Assembly: GCF_023091225.1 (NCBI RefSeq)
Contig: NZ_JAHWXM010000002.1
Location: forward strand, 124,001 to 188,000
DNA length: 64,000 bases
Reading direction: 5' to 3'
DNA from: Microbacterium galbinum
GTDB lineage: Bacteria; Actinomycetota; Actinomycetes; Actinomycetales; Microbacteriaceae
The notes under the pieces are model-generated. The model was not told the origin of the DNA and did no database searches. It was given only the letters and a program-made list of their open reading frames with translations. Shown here one piece after another: positions 55,205-64,000 of the stretch. A program made the translations under genes and the position numbers. Numbering within the stretch: the stretch's first letter is position 1; the number at the start of each line of letters is the position of its first letter.

Positions 55205-55807
55205 ATGGCTTTTCTCGTTCCCCCCGCGCCCGTCACGCTCACCGGCCGCCTCGTCGAACTGCGCCCGCTCGACGCGTCGTACCGCGACTCCCTCATCGAA
55301 GCCGTCGAAGAGGGCGACCTCTGGCAGACGGCCTGGTACACCTCGGTGCCCGCACCCGACGGGGTTGCCGCAGAGATCGATCGGCGGCTCGATCTCTGCG
55401 CGAAGGGCGAGATGATCCCCTTCGTCGCCGTCGATGCGACCGGTCGCGTGCTCGGCCTGACTTCGTACTACGACATCGCCGAGGACGTGCCCCGCCTGCA
55501 CATCGGGTACACGTGGAACCGCCCCTCCGCCCACGGCACCGGCACGAACGCGGAGTCGAAGCTGCTGCTCCTGCGCCACGCCTTCGAGACGCTCGGCGTC
55601 TTCCGCGTCGGACTCACGACCCAGTGGGTCAACTTCCAGTCCCGTGCGGCGATCGAACGCCTCGGCGCCAAGCAGGACGGCGTGATGCGCGCGATGTCGC
55701 GCTACCGCAACGGCGCACTCCGCGACAGCGTCGAGTATTCGATCATCGAGCCGGAGTGGCCCGCCGTGCGCGCGAACCTCGAGATGCGGTTGTCGCGCAG
55801 GAGGTGA
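55205..55807 (+). CDS. GNAT family N-acetyltransferase (RimJ/RimL type)
   Basis: 200 residues. GNAT fold with LTGRLVELRPLDASYRDSL at the N-terminus, HIGYTWNRPSAHGTGTNAES (acetyl-CoA pyrophosphate loop) and NFQSRAAIERLGAKQDGV. Probably acetylates an amine of a protein N-terminus or small molecule. ATG 55205 is chosen over an in-frame ATG 4 codons earlier; TTGAAT lies 6 nt before it. Confidence 0.9.
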   Translation: MAFLVPPAPVTLTGRLVELRPLDASYRDSLIEAVEEGDLWQTAWYTSVPAPDGVAAEIDRRLDLCAKGEMIPFVAVDATGRVLGLTSYYDIAEDVPRLHIGYTWNRPSAHGTGTNAESKLLLLRHAFETLGVFRVGLTTQWVNFQSRAAIERLGAKQDGVMRAMSRYRNGALRDSVEYSIIEPEWPAVRANLEMRLSRRR

Positions 55808-55808
55808 G

Positions 55809-55820
55809 GGCGCCGGCGCC
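55809..55820. repeat. 12-bp palindrome GGCGCCGGCGCC between convergent genes
   Basis: Perfect palindrome in the 21-bp gap between the ends of the GNAT gene and the small membrane protein gene. It might act as a weak bidirectional terminator; no U tract. Confidence 0.35.
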
Positions 55821-55828
55821 GACCGTGA

Positions 55829-56032
55829 TCAGTCGGTGGAGGGGCCCGACCAGTTCTTCGAGCGCCGCGTGGCCGAGCCGCGCTCGCGCATCATGAAGGC
55901 GAGCGACAGCATCGTGATCAGGAGGCCCGCGACGAAGATGATCGCCTGGTAGTCCTCGGCGGTCTGCGCGAAGGCCATGAGGTAGATCCCTCCGAGGAAG
56001 AGGATCAGGAAGAAGATGAAGCTGAGGATCAC
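55829..56032 (-). CDS. Small two-helix membrane protein
   Basis: 67 residues. Hydrophobic helices at about 2-22 and 30-48 with a basic tail (MRERGSATRRSKNW). Not recognised beyond that. GTG 56032 has a GGAG RBS 5 nt upstream. Confidence 0.65.
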   Translation of the reverse strand: MILSFIFFLILFLGGIYLMAFAQTAEDYQAIIFVAGLLITMLSLAFMMRERGSATRRSKNWSGPSTD

Positions 56033-56141
56033 GGGATCTCCTGTCGTAGCGGCCGCCCCTCCAGCCTACCGCGCGTAGCGCAGGGCACCGATCCGCGGAA
56101 GCCCCTTCGCGCGCGCGGCATCCGCTGCTCTACTCGTCATC

Positions 56142-56753
56142 ATGTACACCGCGCTCACCGCACTCGCCATCACCTGCACGCTCAAGCCCTCCCCCGCCGA
56201 CTCGAGCTCCGACCTGCTCGCCACGCAGATCCTCGACGCTCTCGCCGACCACGGCGTCACCGGTGATCTGGTGCGCGCCGTCGACCTCGCCGTGAAGCCG
56301 GGCGTCGAGACCGACATGGGGGACGGCGACGAGTGGCCCGCCATCCGCGAGAAGGTGCTCGGCGCCGACATCCTCGTGCTCGTGACCCCGACGTGGATGG
56401 GGCAGCACTCGAGCGTCGCCCAACGGGTGCTCGAGCGCCTCGACGCCGAACTCGCCGAGACGGATGCCGAGGGGCGCCCGATCCTGTTCGACAAGGTCGC
56501 GATCGCCGGGATCGTGGGCAACGAGGACGGCGCGCACCACATCGCCGCGATCCTCTTCCAGTCGCTCAACGACGTCGGGTACACGATCCCCGCGCAGGCG
56601 TCGGTCTACTGGAACGGTGAAGCGATGCAGGGCGTCGACTACAAGGACCTCGACGAGACGCCGGAGAAGGTCGTGGAGACGATCACGACCGCGTCGCGGA
56701 ACGCCGCGCATCTCGCCCGGGCGCTGAAGACGAGCGCGTATCCGGCCGACTGA
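56142..56753 (+). CDS. Flavodoxin-like NAD(P)H-dependent FMN oxidoreductase
   Basis: 203 residues. Flavodoxin-like fold with a phosphate loop at LKPSPADSSSDLL and the VLVTPTWMGQHSSVAQRVLERLD region that contacts the isoalloxazine. Resembles WrbA-like/NAD(P)H-dependent oxidoreductases. No Shine-Dalgarno is seen before ATG 56142. The last 71 bp overlap the convergent membrane protein gene. Confidence 0.85.
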   Translation: MYTALTALAITCTLKPSPADSSSDLLATQILDALADHGVTGDLVRAVDLAVKPGVETDMGDGDEWPAIREKVLGADILVLVTPTWMGQHSSVAQRVLERLDAELAETDAEGRPILFDKVAIAGIVGNEDGAHHIAAILFQSLNDVGYTIPAQASVYWNGEAMQGVDYKDLDETPEKVVETITTASRNAAHLARALKTSAYPAD

Positions 56754-57693
56754 ACGTGACGACCTCGTCGCGACGCGATCGATCCACCGAGAGACCTGCG
56801 AGCTCCAGCCGCCGGAACACGCGCTTCGGCAGATCCGGCAGCCCGCGCTCCACACCGCGCGGAGGTGTGACGAGCCCCAGGAGGAGCGACAGGTCGACGC
56901 CTTCGGCGCGCACCTCGATACGCGCGTAGTCGCTGCGTGGCCTCCACAGCAGGTGGTTGAGGTCGCGATACGGGACGCGATGGTGCACCAGGCCGACCGT
57001 GAGGCGCAGCTCGTCGTTCCCGAACTCGATGACGGTGGGAACGGACCGACGCCGCGCACTGGCGGTGAACACGAAATACAGGGGCAACCCGACGAGCAGG
57101 CCCAGCGCGATGATCACGATGCGCGGGCCGAGCCTCATCGCGAGGTCGTCGAACACGACCATCAGCACGAACGCCACGAGCCCGGCCGGCAGGATCATCC
57201 CGACGATCGCCAGCGTGAGGGCGCGCATGCGCATCTCGACCGCGTCGACGCGCAGCTCCGAGCCGTCGCCGCTCGGCGCACGCTCCCAGGTGCGGAGAAC
57301 CGGAGCCGGACGCTTCGCGGCATCTCGACGGCTCATCACCGAGGTCACGCGCGAGAGCAGCCCGAGCCAGATCCATCCCGCCGCCGGGATCGCGGCCATC
57401 TGCAGTACCACCACGACCGCGCGCACCGGCTCGGAGAGCGTCGCGAGCCAGGGCCCGGCGAACTCGACCACGACGATCATCAGCGCGGCCAGCACCACGG
57501 CGACCCCGATGTGAAGGGGAACGCCCGTGCGATTCGGCATCCGCAGCGTGAGGCCCACGAAGGCGAAGCCGAAGCACCACCCGCCCACCAGCATCAGGAG
57601 GAACGGCAAGAAGCTCAGGTCGTCGCCGGCCAGGGTCGCCGCGAGGGCGGCGGCGAGGAGGACGACTCCCCAGAAGAGCGGACGGCGCAGCAC
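56683..57693 (-). CDS. Membrane protein of unknown function
   Basis: 336 residues. About four to six hydrophobic helices: three in the first about 100 residues and two around 160-210. A soluble domain (about 220-310) with a PH-like appearance (IEFGNDELRLTVGLVHHRVPYRDLNHLLW) follows, and a Ser/Arg-rich tail that is antisense to the flavodoxin gene. Not recognised. GTG 57693 lies 6 nt after TAAGCT. Confidence 0.75.
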   Translation of the reverse strand: MLRRPLFWGVVLLAAALAATLAGDDLSFLPFLLMLVGGWCFGFAFVGLTLRMPNRTGVPLHIGVAVVLAALMIVVVEFAGPWLATLSEPVRAVVVVLQMAAIPAAGWIWLGLLSRVTSVMSRRDAAKRPAPVLRTWERAPSGDGSELRVDAVEMRMRALTLAIVGMILPAGLVAFVLMVVFDDLAMRLGPRIVIIALGLLVGLPLYFVFTASARRRSVPTVIEFGNDELRLTVGLVHHRVPYRDLNHLLWRPRSDYARIEVRAEGVDLSLLLGLVTPPRGVERGLPDLPKRVFRRLELAGLSVDRSRRDEVVTFSRPDTRSSSAPGRDARRSATRS

Positions 57694-57699
57694 GGGACA

Positions 57700-57705
57700 A
57701 GCTTA
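57700..57705 (-). promoter_or_regulatory. -10 box TAAGCT, leaderless promoter of membrane protein gene
   Basis: TAAGCT, 6 nt, GTG 57693 on the minus strand. Confidence 0.6.
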
Positions 57706-57747
57706 GGATCAAGCCCGCCCCGTGCTGCGCCAGGTGTCAGTTGCGGA

Positions 57748-59718
57748 TCAGCTGCGGCGCGCGCGGCGCACGGCCATCGTCGCCGCTCCGGCGAGCAGCA
57801 GCATCAGACCGAAGCCGGCGGCGTACCAGGGCAGGTCGCCTCCGGTGATGGCCAGGCCGGCGCCTGCCTGGCCGGCCGCGGGCGGGGTGGTGCCACCGGG
57901 GGCTGCGGGTGCGGTGACGGTCACGGCCGCGGATGCCGATCCGGTGAGGAGGTTCTCATCGGGGTCCATCGCGGAACCCGCGGCACCGTTGGTCAGCGTG
58001 CCGACGTCGGCGGCGCGCACCTCGTACGACACGGTGCAGGTGAGCACATCGCCGGGGGCGAGCGTCACGGGTGCGGTCGCGTCGCACTCGAGGTCACCCA
58101 GCGGAGCCGATCCCGAGAAGTCGGTGTCCGTCAGCGTGACATCGGAGAGGGTCACGGCGCCGGCGTTCGTCGCGGTGAGCGTGTAGAGAACGTCGTCGCC
58201 GACCGCGGCGGTCGATACGGATGCCGTCTTGGTCACGGCGAGGGCGGATTCACCCTCGACCGCGACGAGCGCGGTGGACGCAGCGGATGCCGACGACACC
58301 GTGGTGTCGGCGATCAGCGCCGTCGCGACGGCCTCGTTGCTCACACCACCGGCGTCGACATCGGCCTGCGTGATCTCGTAGGGCGCCTGGCACGTGGTGC
58401 TCTCGCCGACGGCGAGTTCGGTGACGGGGCACACGATCTCGCCGAGCTCGCCCGTACCCGAGAAGGCCGTCTCGTCGATCGCGAGACCGTCGACCGGCAG
58501 GTCGCCGTCGTTCGTGACGGCGAAGTCGTAGACGACCGTGTCGCCCGCGGCCGCGGTGGTCGGGCTCACGGTCTTCACGAGGCCGAGCGACGCCGCCTTC
58601 GCGGTGTTCGTGACCGTGCAGCTGACCGCGTCACCGGCGACGAGAGCGAGCTGCTGGCTCGCACCCGCGCCCTCCGGCAGCTCGGTGGTGCTGGTCGCAT
58701 TCGCGTTGGTGCACGCCCAGTCGGCGTCGTAGTAGTCCACCGGGCTCGCAGAGCCCGCGGTCGACGCTTCGGAGAGCGTGAGCGGACCGCTCGGGATCAC
58801 CGGCACGACGTCGGTCGATGCCGAGTCGGCGTCGCCCGTCGAGGCGGATGCCAGGAGCGGACCCTCGCTCGATGCGACACTCAGGTCGAACGAGTCGGTG
58901 GGGTCGACGCGGCTGGCGACCTGCTTGTCGACCGAGACGCTGGCGGTGCGGATGCCGAAGGCGAGGCCTTCGCGCTCACCGCGTGCGTACATGAAGAGCG
59001 ATCCGGTGATCGAGGTCGCCGACGGGGCGGCGAGGATCGACCCGTAGGCCGACGGGCTACCCGCGACACCGGGGTTGCACTGCACCGCGGTCGTGCCGTT
59101 TCCGTTGAGCGGCATCGCGCACGCGCCCCCGCTGGTGATCGGGGCGTGGCTGTCGATCAGCGTGAGAGGAGTGTTGGAGGACCAGTAGACGAACTCTCCG
59201 AGGTTGCCGGTCACGGCATCCGTCGTCTCCGGCGCCGCAGTGACGAGGTCGTAGCCCGTCACGGGGGTGCCGTTCAGCGAAACCTGGAAGTTGGTGACGT
59301 TGATCTGCACCGCGCCGTACAGTGCTCCCGACGACGAGTAGAGGAACGGCTGACCCGGGATGCCGTTGTAGTACCCGGGAACACCCATCACGAATGGACC
59401 GGCGTTGGCCGGCTGCGCGGTGACCGCGCGGGTGCTCCACCCGGCTACCGGGCGCTCGGTCACGGTGTATGAGACGTCGTACGCGCCCAGCGACATCTCG
59501 AACTGCTGCCCCTCGGCGGTCAAACCGACAGTGGAGTCGTAACCGGCGAAGTCGAGCCAACAGATCGAGTCGGGGAACTTCCCGCCCCCGTCCGGGTTGG
59601 CGTACCCGCAACTGGACTCGATCGGAGCGGCGGATGCCGGAGCCGCCGCGACTCCCGTGAACAACATGGCCAACAGTGCTGCTGCGCCGGCGAACGCCGA
59701 CAGTTTCTTGACGCTCAC
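57748..59718 (-). CDS. Sortase-anchored surface protein with DUF11/DUF7507-type repeats
   Basis: 656 residues. Signal peptide (about 1-30, KKLSAFAGAAALLAMLFTG... ASA), a CshA/fibrillar-like N-terminal domain (about 30-270), linker, then two DUF11-like repeats (about 410-510 and 520-615) with matching SLGLVKTVSPTTAAAGDTV and ALAVTKTASVSTAAVGDDV. It ends with LAITGGD, a hydrophobic helix and RRARRS, an LAxTG sorting signal of class E type. Probably a cell-surface adhesin or matrix protein and a candidate O-mannosylation target of Pmt (Thr/Ser rich). GTG 59718 has a GGGGAG RBS. Confidence 0.87.
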   Translation of the reverse strand: MSVKKLSAFAGAAALLAMLFTGVAAAPASAAPIESSCGYANPDGGGKFPDSICWLDFAGYDSTVGLTAEGQQFEMSLGAYDVSYTVTERPVAGWSTRAVTAQPANAGPFVMGVPGYYNGIPGQPFLYSSSGALYGAVQINVTNFQVSLNGTPVTGYDLVTAAPETTDAVTGNLGEFVYWSSNTPLTLIDSHAPITSGGACAMPLNGNGTTAVQCNPGVAGSPSAYGSILAAPSATSITGSLFMYARGEREGLAFGIRTASVSVDKQVASRVDPTDSFDLSVASSEGPLLASASTGDADSASTDVVPVIPSGPLTLSEASTAGSASPVDYYDADWACTNANATSTTELPEGAGASQQLALVAGDAVSCTVTNTAKAASLGLVKTVSPTTAAAGDTVVYDFAVTNDGDLPVDGLAIDETAFSGTGELGEIVCPVTELAVGESTTCQAPYEITQADVDAGGVSNEAVATALIADTTVSSASAASTALVAVEGESALAVTKTASVSTAAVGDDVLYTLTATNAGAVTLSDVTLTDTDFSGSAPLGDLECDATAPVTLAPGDVLTCTVSYEVRAADVGTLTNGAAGSAMDPDENLLTGSASAAVTVTAPAAPGGTTPPAAGQAGAGLAITGGDLPWYAAGFGLMLLLAGAATMAVRRARRS

Positions 59719-59800
59719 AAGCGCTCTCCCCTGGGTAAAAGGTGGGCAGCGTCCCATCAACGCCTCCCCTTCAAGAGACGCCGGAACGGCCCGATCATTA

Positions 59801-59827
59801 CGCGCATCTGTCGGATACCGATGCGCG
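59801..59827. repeat. Inverted repeat CGCGCATC-N11-GATGCGCG
   Basis: Perfect 8-bp arms with an 11-nt spacer, about 85-110 bp upstream of the surface-protein start. Possible operator or mRNA leader hairpin. Confidence 0.4.
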
Positions 59828-59984
59828 CACCACCGGCACATCGCGTTCTTTCGAATCCCCCGCGATATTTCGGTCAGCTCACCCTATTGGACAGGAAGTG
59901 TCGAATGAGCGAAGTGCGCCACACTTCATCCGCAATTTACTTTGAACGACTATTCAGTCTTGCCGCCCCGGCGCGATGCGGGTG

Positions 59985-59990
59985 TATGTT
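59985..59990 (+). promoter_or_regulatory. -10 box TATGTT, leaderless promoter
   Basis: TATGTT, 6 nt, ATG 59997. A TTGCCG at 59960 is a possible -35 with a long (19 nt) spacer. Confidence 0.55.
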
Positions 59991-59996
59991 TCGGAA

Positions 59997-60995
59997 ATGG
60001 AGCCGTTGCGTGTAGGGCTCGTCGCAGATCCGGCTTCGCCCACGGCCGTGGCTCGTCGGATGACCGACCTCGCGCCGCCGATCACCGCCGAGGCCGTCGG
60101 CTGGACGGTCGAAGTCGTCAGCGAACCGTTCACCCTCGGGTCCGAAGATGTCGACGTCGCCGTGGCTCGGCTCGGCGAGCACGCCGAGCGGAACGGGTGG
60201 GATCTCGTCGTCGGTGTCACCGAGCTCCCGCTGCGCGCCGACGACGGCCGCTATCTGCTGGCGGCGATCGACGCGCGGCGCCGGTCCGCGGTGCTGTCAC
60301 TGCCCGCTCTGGGCGGCGTGCGGGTGCAGGCGCGAGCACGCCACGCCGTACGAGGGCTCATGGATGAGATGGCCGAACCCGCCACGCGCGAGGATCAGCG
60401 CCTGCCGCTCCCCCGGATCAGCGCCCGCGGGCGCCTGCTCATGGGCATGGTGCTGGCGAACCGCCCGTGGATGCTCGCCGCGGGACTCAAGTCGGCGTTG
60501 GTCGCGGCCCTGGCGACTGGCGCCGTGGCGACGATCGAACCGACGGTGTGGTCGCTCGCGATCTCCCTGTCGGGCTGGCGCCTGGCGGCGGCGATGGTCG
60601 CCTCCATCGCTATCCTCATCGCCTGGATCGTGATCGACGGCGAGCTCTGGGACCGCCCCGAGGACGACTCGCCCGCGTCGCGGGAGAGATCCCGGCTCTA
60701 CAACACCTCGACGATTCTGACTCTGACCGTGGGGATCGTCATCTGCTATCTGGCCCTGTACGCCGTGAACCTCGCCTGGGCCCTCTTCGTCCTCGATACG
60801 GCGGTGATGAGCGACGCCCTCGGTCGCGCCGTCGCACTTCCCGACCTGTTCGTGCTCACCTGGTTCGTCGCGTCGGCCGCGACTCTCGGCGGGGCACTGG
60901 GCACCGGCTTGGAGTCGGACGATTCGATCCGCGCCGCCACCTACTCGAAACGCGAGGAGGAGCGGCGCGCTCGCCTTGCCGGCGAGCGCGCCTGA
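59997..60995 (+). CDS. Membrane protein of unknown function
   Basis: 332 residues. A soluble N-terminal domain (about 1-150: VGLVADPASPTAVARRM, VVGVTELPLRADDGRYLLA, VHVQARARHAVRGLMDE-like) precedes four helices (about 165-290). The C-terminus is charged. The soluble part mentions no known catalytic motif. Possibly a stress or envelope protein; not recognised. ATG 59997 follows a leaderless-type box. Confidence 0.75.
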   Translation: MEPLRVGLVADPASPTAVARRMTDLAPPITAEAVGWTVEVVSEPFTLGSEDVDVAVARLGEHAERNGWDLVVGVTELPLRADDGRYLLAAIDARRRSAVLSLPALGGVRVQARARHAVRGLMDEMAEPATREDQRLPLPRISARGRLLMGMVLANRPWMLAAGLKSALVAALATGAVATIEPTVWSLAISLSGWRLAAAMVASIAILIAWIVIDGELWDRPEDDSPASRERSRLYNTSTILTLTVGIVICYLALYAVNLAWALFVLDTAVMSDALGRAVALPDLFVLTWFVASAATLGGALGTGLESDDSIRAATYSKREEERRARLAGERA

Positions 60996-61065
60996 ACCGA
61001 TCACGAGCGCGCCGGAACCGATCACGCGAGATGATCGCCGAGCGGACCGCCCCGCTGACAGTGAC

Positions 61066-62076
<1,011 letters not shown>

Positions 62077-64000
62077 TCAGAGCATGCAGGAGACGCACTC
62101 GGTCATGTCGGTGCCCTCGAGCGCCATCTGACGCAGACGGATGTAGTAGATCGTCTTGATGCCCTTGCGCCATGCGTAGATCTGCGCCTTGTTGATGTCG
62201 CGCGTCGTGGCGGTGTCCTTGAAGAACAGCGTCAGCGACAGGCCCTGGTCGACGTGCTGCGTCGCCGCGGCGTACGTGTCGATGACCTTCTCGTAGCCGA
62301 TCTCGTAGGCGTCCTGGTAGTACTCCAGGTTGTCGTTCGTCATGAACGCCGCCGGGTAGTAGACGCGACCGAGCTTGCCTTCCTTGCGGATCTCGATCTT
62401 CGACGCGATCGGGTGGATCGACGACGTCGAGTTGTTGATGTACGAGATCGATCCGGTCGGCGGCACCGCCTGCAGGTTCTGGTTGTAGATGCCGTGCTCC
62501 TGGATGGACGCCTTCAGCGCCACCCAGTCGGCCTGCGTCGGGATGTGCTTGCCCGCGAAGAGCTCCTTGACCTTCTCGGTCGCCGGCACCCACTCCTGGT
62601 CGATGTACTTGTCGAAGAACGCGCCCGAGGCGTACGTCGAGTCCTCGAAGCCGTCGAACGCCTGCTTGCGCTCGATCGCGAGGTTGTTCGAGGCGCGCAG
62701 CGCGTGGAACAGCACCGTGTAGAAGTAGATGTTCGTGAAGTCGATGCCCTCTTCGGAGCCGTAGTAGACGTGCTCGCGAGCGAGGTAGCCGTGCAGGTTC
62801 ATCTGGCCGAGGCCGATGGCGTGCGAGCGGTCGTTGCCGTCTTCGATCGAACGGACCGAGCGGATGTGGCTCTGGTCGCTCACCGCGCTGAGCGCACGGA
62901 TCGCCGTCTCGACGGTCTGACCGAGGTCGTCGGCATCCATCGAGAGCGCGATGTTCATCGAGCCGAGGTTGCAGGAGATGTCCTTGCCGATCTGGTCGTA
63001 CGACAGGTCGTCGTTGTACGTGGTCGGCGTGTTCACCTGCAGGATCTCGCTGCAGAGGTTCGACATGTTGATGCGGCCCTTGATCGGGTTGGCCTTGTTC
63101 ACCGTGTCCTCGAACATGATGTACGGGTAGCCCGACTCGAACTGGATCTCGGCGACGGTCTGGAAGAACTCGCGAGCGTTGATCTTGGTCTTCTTGATGC
63201 GCGAGTCGTCGACCATCTCGCGGTACTTCTCGGTGACCGAGATGTCACCGAAGGGCACGCCGTAGACCTTCTCGACGTCGTACGGCGAGAAGAGGTACAT
63301 GTCCTCGCCGTTCTTGGCGAGCTCGAAGGTGATGTCGGGAACGACGACACCCAGCGAGAGGGTCTTGATGCGGATCTTCTCGTCGGCGTTCTCGCGCTTG
63401 GTGTCGAGGAACCGCATGATGTCGGGGTGGTGCGCGTTGAGGTACACCGCACCCGCGCCCTGACGGGCACCGAGCTGGTTGGCGTAGCTGAAGCTGTCTT
63501 CGAGCAGCTTCATCACGGGGATGATGCCCGAGGACTGGTTCTCGATCTGCTTGATCGGGGCGCCGGCCTCACGGATGTTCGAGAGTAGCAGCGCCACGCC
63601 GCCGCCGCGCTTGGAGAGCTGCAGCGCCGAGTTGATGCCGCGGGCGATCGACTCCATGTTGTCTTCGATGCGCAGGAGGAAGCAGCTGACGAGCTCGCCG
63701 CGCTGCGCCTTGCCCGCGTTGAGGAAGGTCGGCGTCGCCGGCTGGAACCGGCCGGAGATGATCTCCTCCACCAGGGCGACGGCGAGCTTCTCGTCACCGT
63801 CGGCGAGTCCGAGGGCGGTCATGACGACGCGGTCCTCGAAGCGCTCGAGGTAGCGCTTGCCGTCGAACGTCTTGAGCGTGTAGCTCGTGTAGTACTTGAA
63901 GGCGCCGAGGAACGTCTCGAAGCGGAACTTCTTGCCGTAAGCGAGGTCGTTGAGCTTCTGGATGAACTCGAGCGAGTACTGCTCGATCACGGCCGGCTCG
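62077..64000 (-). CDS. nrdE: Class Ib ribonucleotide reductase alpha subunit NrdE, 5' end outside window
   Basis: The last about 640 residues are present; about 70 N-terminal residues lie beyond the right edge (frame continues to 64000). Reduces NDPs to dNDPs. NLCSEILQ carries the active-site Cys, the Gly-rich [14 protein letters not shown] is near it, [11 protein letters not shown] follows, and the redox-active C-terminal cysteines are in ECVSCML. Co-transcribed with nrdF downstream; the usual nrdHIE genes would lie right of the window. Confidence 0.96.
   Translation of the reverse strand, partial: EPAVIEQYSLEFIQKLNDLAYGKKFRFETFLGAFKYYTSYTLKTFDGKRYLERFEDRVVMTALGLADGDEKLAVALVEEIISGRFQPATPTFLNAGKAQRGELVSCFLLRIEDNMESIARGINSALQLSKRGGGVALLLSNIREAGAPIKQIENQSSGIIPVMKLLEDSFSYANQLGARQGAGAVYLNAHHPDIMRFLDTKRENADEKIRIKTLSLGVVVPDITFELAKNGEDMYLFSPYDVEKVYGVPFGDISVTEKYREMVDDSRIKKTKINAREFFQTVAEIQFESGYPYIMFEDTVNKANPIKGRINMSNLCSEILQVNTPTTYNDDLSYDQIGKDISCNLGSMNIALSMDADDLGQTVETAIRALSAVSDQSHIRSVRSIEDGNDRSHAIGLGQMNLHGYLAREHVYYGSEEGIDFTNIYFYTVLFHALRASNNLAIERKQAFDGFEDSTYASGAFFDKYIDQEWVPATEKVKELFAGKHIPTQADWVALKASIQEHGIYNQNLQAVPPTGSISYINNSTSSIHPIASKIEIRKEGKLGRVYYPAAFMTNDNLEYYQDAYEIGYEKVIDTYAAATQHVDQGLSLTLFFKDTATTRDINKAQIYAWRKGIKTIYYIRLRQMALEGTDMTECVSCML

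Larger units (their letters stand above)
59719..59996. other. Intergenic region, AT-richer than surroundings
   Basis: 278 bp between divergent genes. Contains the inverted repeat at 59801-59827 and an AT-rich stretch from about 59850 to 59960 that is unusual for this genome. No gene, tRNA or clear small RNA was seen. Confidence 0.6.

Overview
The window is about 70% GC and carries the gene set of a Gram-positive actinomycete. It has class Ib nrdEF, a Pmt-type protein O-mannosyltransferase next to rsmI, a full-length actinobacterial HrpA, an LAxTG-anchored surface protein and many leaderless genes. The mix of several sugar importers, LacI and ROK repressors and flavin monooxygenase operons fits Microbacteriaceae, most likely Microbacterium. 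That placement is an inference; no rRNA or other phylogenetic marker beyond the proteins is present.

Layout. 1-5.9 kb: housekeeping genes (rsmA 5' end, tatD, metG), interrupted by an MFS exporter, then a membrane-anchored molybdoenzyme. 6-13.7 kb: a LacI-controlled oligosaccharide operon (lipoprotein, two permeases, fused ATPase, GH1 beta-glucosidase), containing a 41-bp direct repeat that creates a 20-codon relay ORF. 13.8-22.8 kb: methyltransferase, divergent rsmI/pmt sharing a palindromic promoter, amino acid permease, DUF255 thioredoxin-like protein, FMN reductase, aldo/keto reductase and an acyltransferase-like membrane protein. 22.9-27.8 kb: hrpA with two dispersed repeats inside the reading frame, and a quinone oxidoreductase-like protein. 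27.8-36.7 kb: a tightly coupled seven-gene operon (peptide-type ABC importer, luciferase-like monooxygenase, two CMD/AhpD-like proteins) plus a second, separately transcribed monooxygenase. 36.8-38.8 kb: Gfo/Idh oxidoreductase and NYN-domain protein.

38.8-50.8 kb is the most interesting block. One nine-gene minus-strand operon encodes a Gfo/Idh dehydrogenase, a pyranose-oxidase-like FAD enzyme, a CUT1 sugar importer without ATPase, three xylose-isomerase-like TIM-barrel proteins and an MFS transporter. It is divergent from a ROK regulator. I read it as a glycoside catabolic system that works through a keto-sugar intermediate (oxidation, then elimination or dehydration, then reduction) rather than by ordinary hydrolysis. 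The substrate is unknown.

50.2-53.1 kb holds DUF4166 and two homologous SDR39U1-type epimerases facing each other and overlapping antisense by 88 bp. 54.1-55.2 kb is a compact regulatory module: two divergent XRE-like proteins around a 32-bp imperfect inverted repeat, followed by an ImmA/IrrE-type metalloprotease and flanked by a 7-bp tandem repeat. 55.2-61 kb has GNAT, flavodoxin-like, membrane and surface-anchored proteins. The window ends in nrdF and a 5'-truncated nrdE.

Window-wide signals: about twenty genes start 6-8 nt after a TANNNT box with no ribosome binding site (leaderless). Neighbouring genes are repeatedly joined by ATGA or GTGA overlaps. The octamer CGGATGCC/GGCATCCG is strongly over-represented. 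No rRNA, tRNA, CRISPR, insertion sequence or integrase was seen.
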